Shown here: in pieces, positions 31,795 through 31,870 of the stretch
Layout: each line of letters begins with the position of its first letter
How positions within the stretch are numbered: the first letter of the stretch is position 1
Source of the DNA: Flavobacteriaceae bacterium
GTDB taxonomy: Bacteria > Bacteroidota > Bacteroidia > Flavobacteriales > Flavobacteriaceae
Assembly: GCA_018672145.1 (NCBI GenBank)
Contig: JABHGH010000136.1
Location: 1 to 31,870 of the forward strand
Direction of reading: 5' to 3'
DNA: 31,870 nucleotides
Notes under the pieces: model-generated
The model's input: the letters and a program-made list of their open reading frames with translations, nothing else
Told to the model about the DNA's origin: nothing
The model's database searches: none
Position numbers and translations under genes: made by a program

Positions 31795-31870
31795 GGTCCT
31801 ATAGCTCAGTTGGTTAGAGTAGCTGACTCATAATCAGTTGGTCCCTGGTTCGAGCCCAGGTGGGACCACC
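31795..31870 (+). tRNA. tRNA with anticodon CAT (Met elongator, or Ile2); 3' end at window edge
   Basis: A complete cloverleaf can be drawn. The acceptor stem GGTCCTA pairs with TGGGACC (31861-31867). The D arm is GCTC/GAGT, the anticodon stem GCTGA/TCAGT encloses the loop CTCATAA, and the T arm CCTGG-TTCGAGC-CCAGG follows. The discriminator is A at 31868, followed by CC and the window edge. The anticodon CAT allows either elongator tRNA-Met or the lysidine-modified isoleucine tRNA. It is not an initiator, because the acceptor stem starts with a normal G-C pair and the anticodon stem lacks three G-C pairs. Confidence 0.95.

Noticed and set aside
1..31870. CRISPR array, prophage, transposon or toxin-antitoxin/defence system
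   Set aside because: No regularly spaced repeats, integrase, transposase, terminal inverted repeats or defence-type gene pairs are visible. The AddAB-like genes are general DNA-repair functions.

Overview
The window looks like chromosomal core genome from a member of the Bacteroidota, most likely Flavobacteriia/Flavobacteriales. The reasons are: promoter-like sequences of the Bacteroidota type (TTG, about 18-24 nt, TAnnTTTG); an OmpA-family porin with thrombospondin type-3 calcium repeats; an AddAB-like helicase/nuclease pair; a long (~630 aa) PurF-like protein; a DUF983 protein; and the cluster acpP-fabF-rnc-(IPExxxVDY-like)-pyk running divergently from purN. The sequence is AT-rich and very compact. 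Genes abut or overlap by 1-8 nt (ATGA and TAATG junctions), and convergent genes share stop codons. I see no insertion sequence, prophage, CRISPR array or defence island. The placement is inferred from gene content and was not checked against a database.

Layout. (1) 1-715, plus strand: the 3' end of rpiB coupled to an ElaA-type acetyltransferase. (2) 687-6793, minus strand: universal stress protein, SulP anion transporter, metallo-beta-lactamase-fold hydrolase, secreted M1 peptidase and rnpA, probably one operon. (3) 6900-8696, minus: lepA. (4) 8780-10647, plus: a DoxX/MauE-thioredoxin-like membrane protein and dusB. (5) 10644-12214, minus: rbfA and a LolC/E-type permease. (6) 12284-13360, plus: dinB. 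(7) 13361-17562, minus: acpP, fabF, rnc, IPExxxVDY-like protein, pyk. (8) 17721-21644, plus: a purN-rnhA fusion, a PfkB sugar kinase and a PurF-like amidotransferase, followed by a candidate small RNA ending in an intrinsic terminator. (9) 21850-22455, minus: superoxide dismutase. (10) 22504-29818, plus: AddA-like helicase-nuclease, OmpA-family porin, AddB-like nuclease. (11) 29815-30288, minus: a four-helix membrane protein. (12) 30377-31341, plus: a 28-residue membrane microprotein, DUF983 and a lipoprotein. (13) 31342-31794: an AT-rich non-coding stretch with palindromes and DnaA-box-like words. (14) 31795-end: a tRNA with anticodon CAT.

Themes. Most genes are housekeeping: purine synthesis (purN, PurF-like), fatty-acid synthesis (acpP, fabF), glycolysis (pyk), RNA processing and translation (rnpA, rnc, rbfA, lepA, dusB, tRNA) and DNA repair (dinB, AddA/AddB-like). 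I did not find an obviously new multi-gene system. The items most worth a second look are the in-frame PurN-RNase HI fusion with both active sites intact, the short two-hairpin transcript candidate after the purF-like gene, promoter boxes placed almost directly on start codons (possible leaderless mRNAs), the 28-residue membrane protein ahead of DUF983, and the fused C-terminal domains on the SulP and DoxX proteins.
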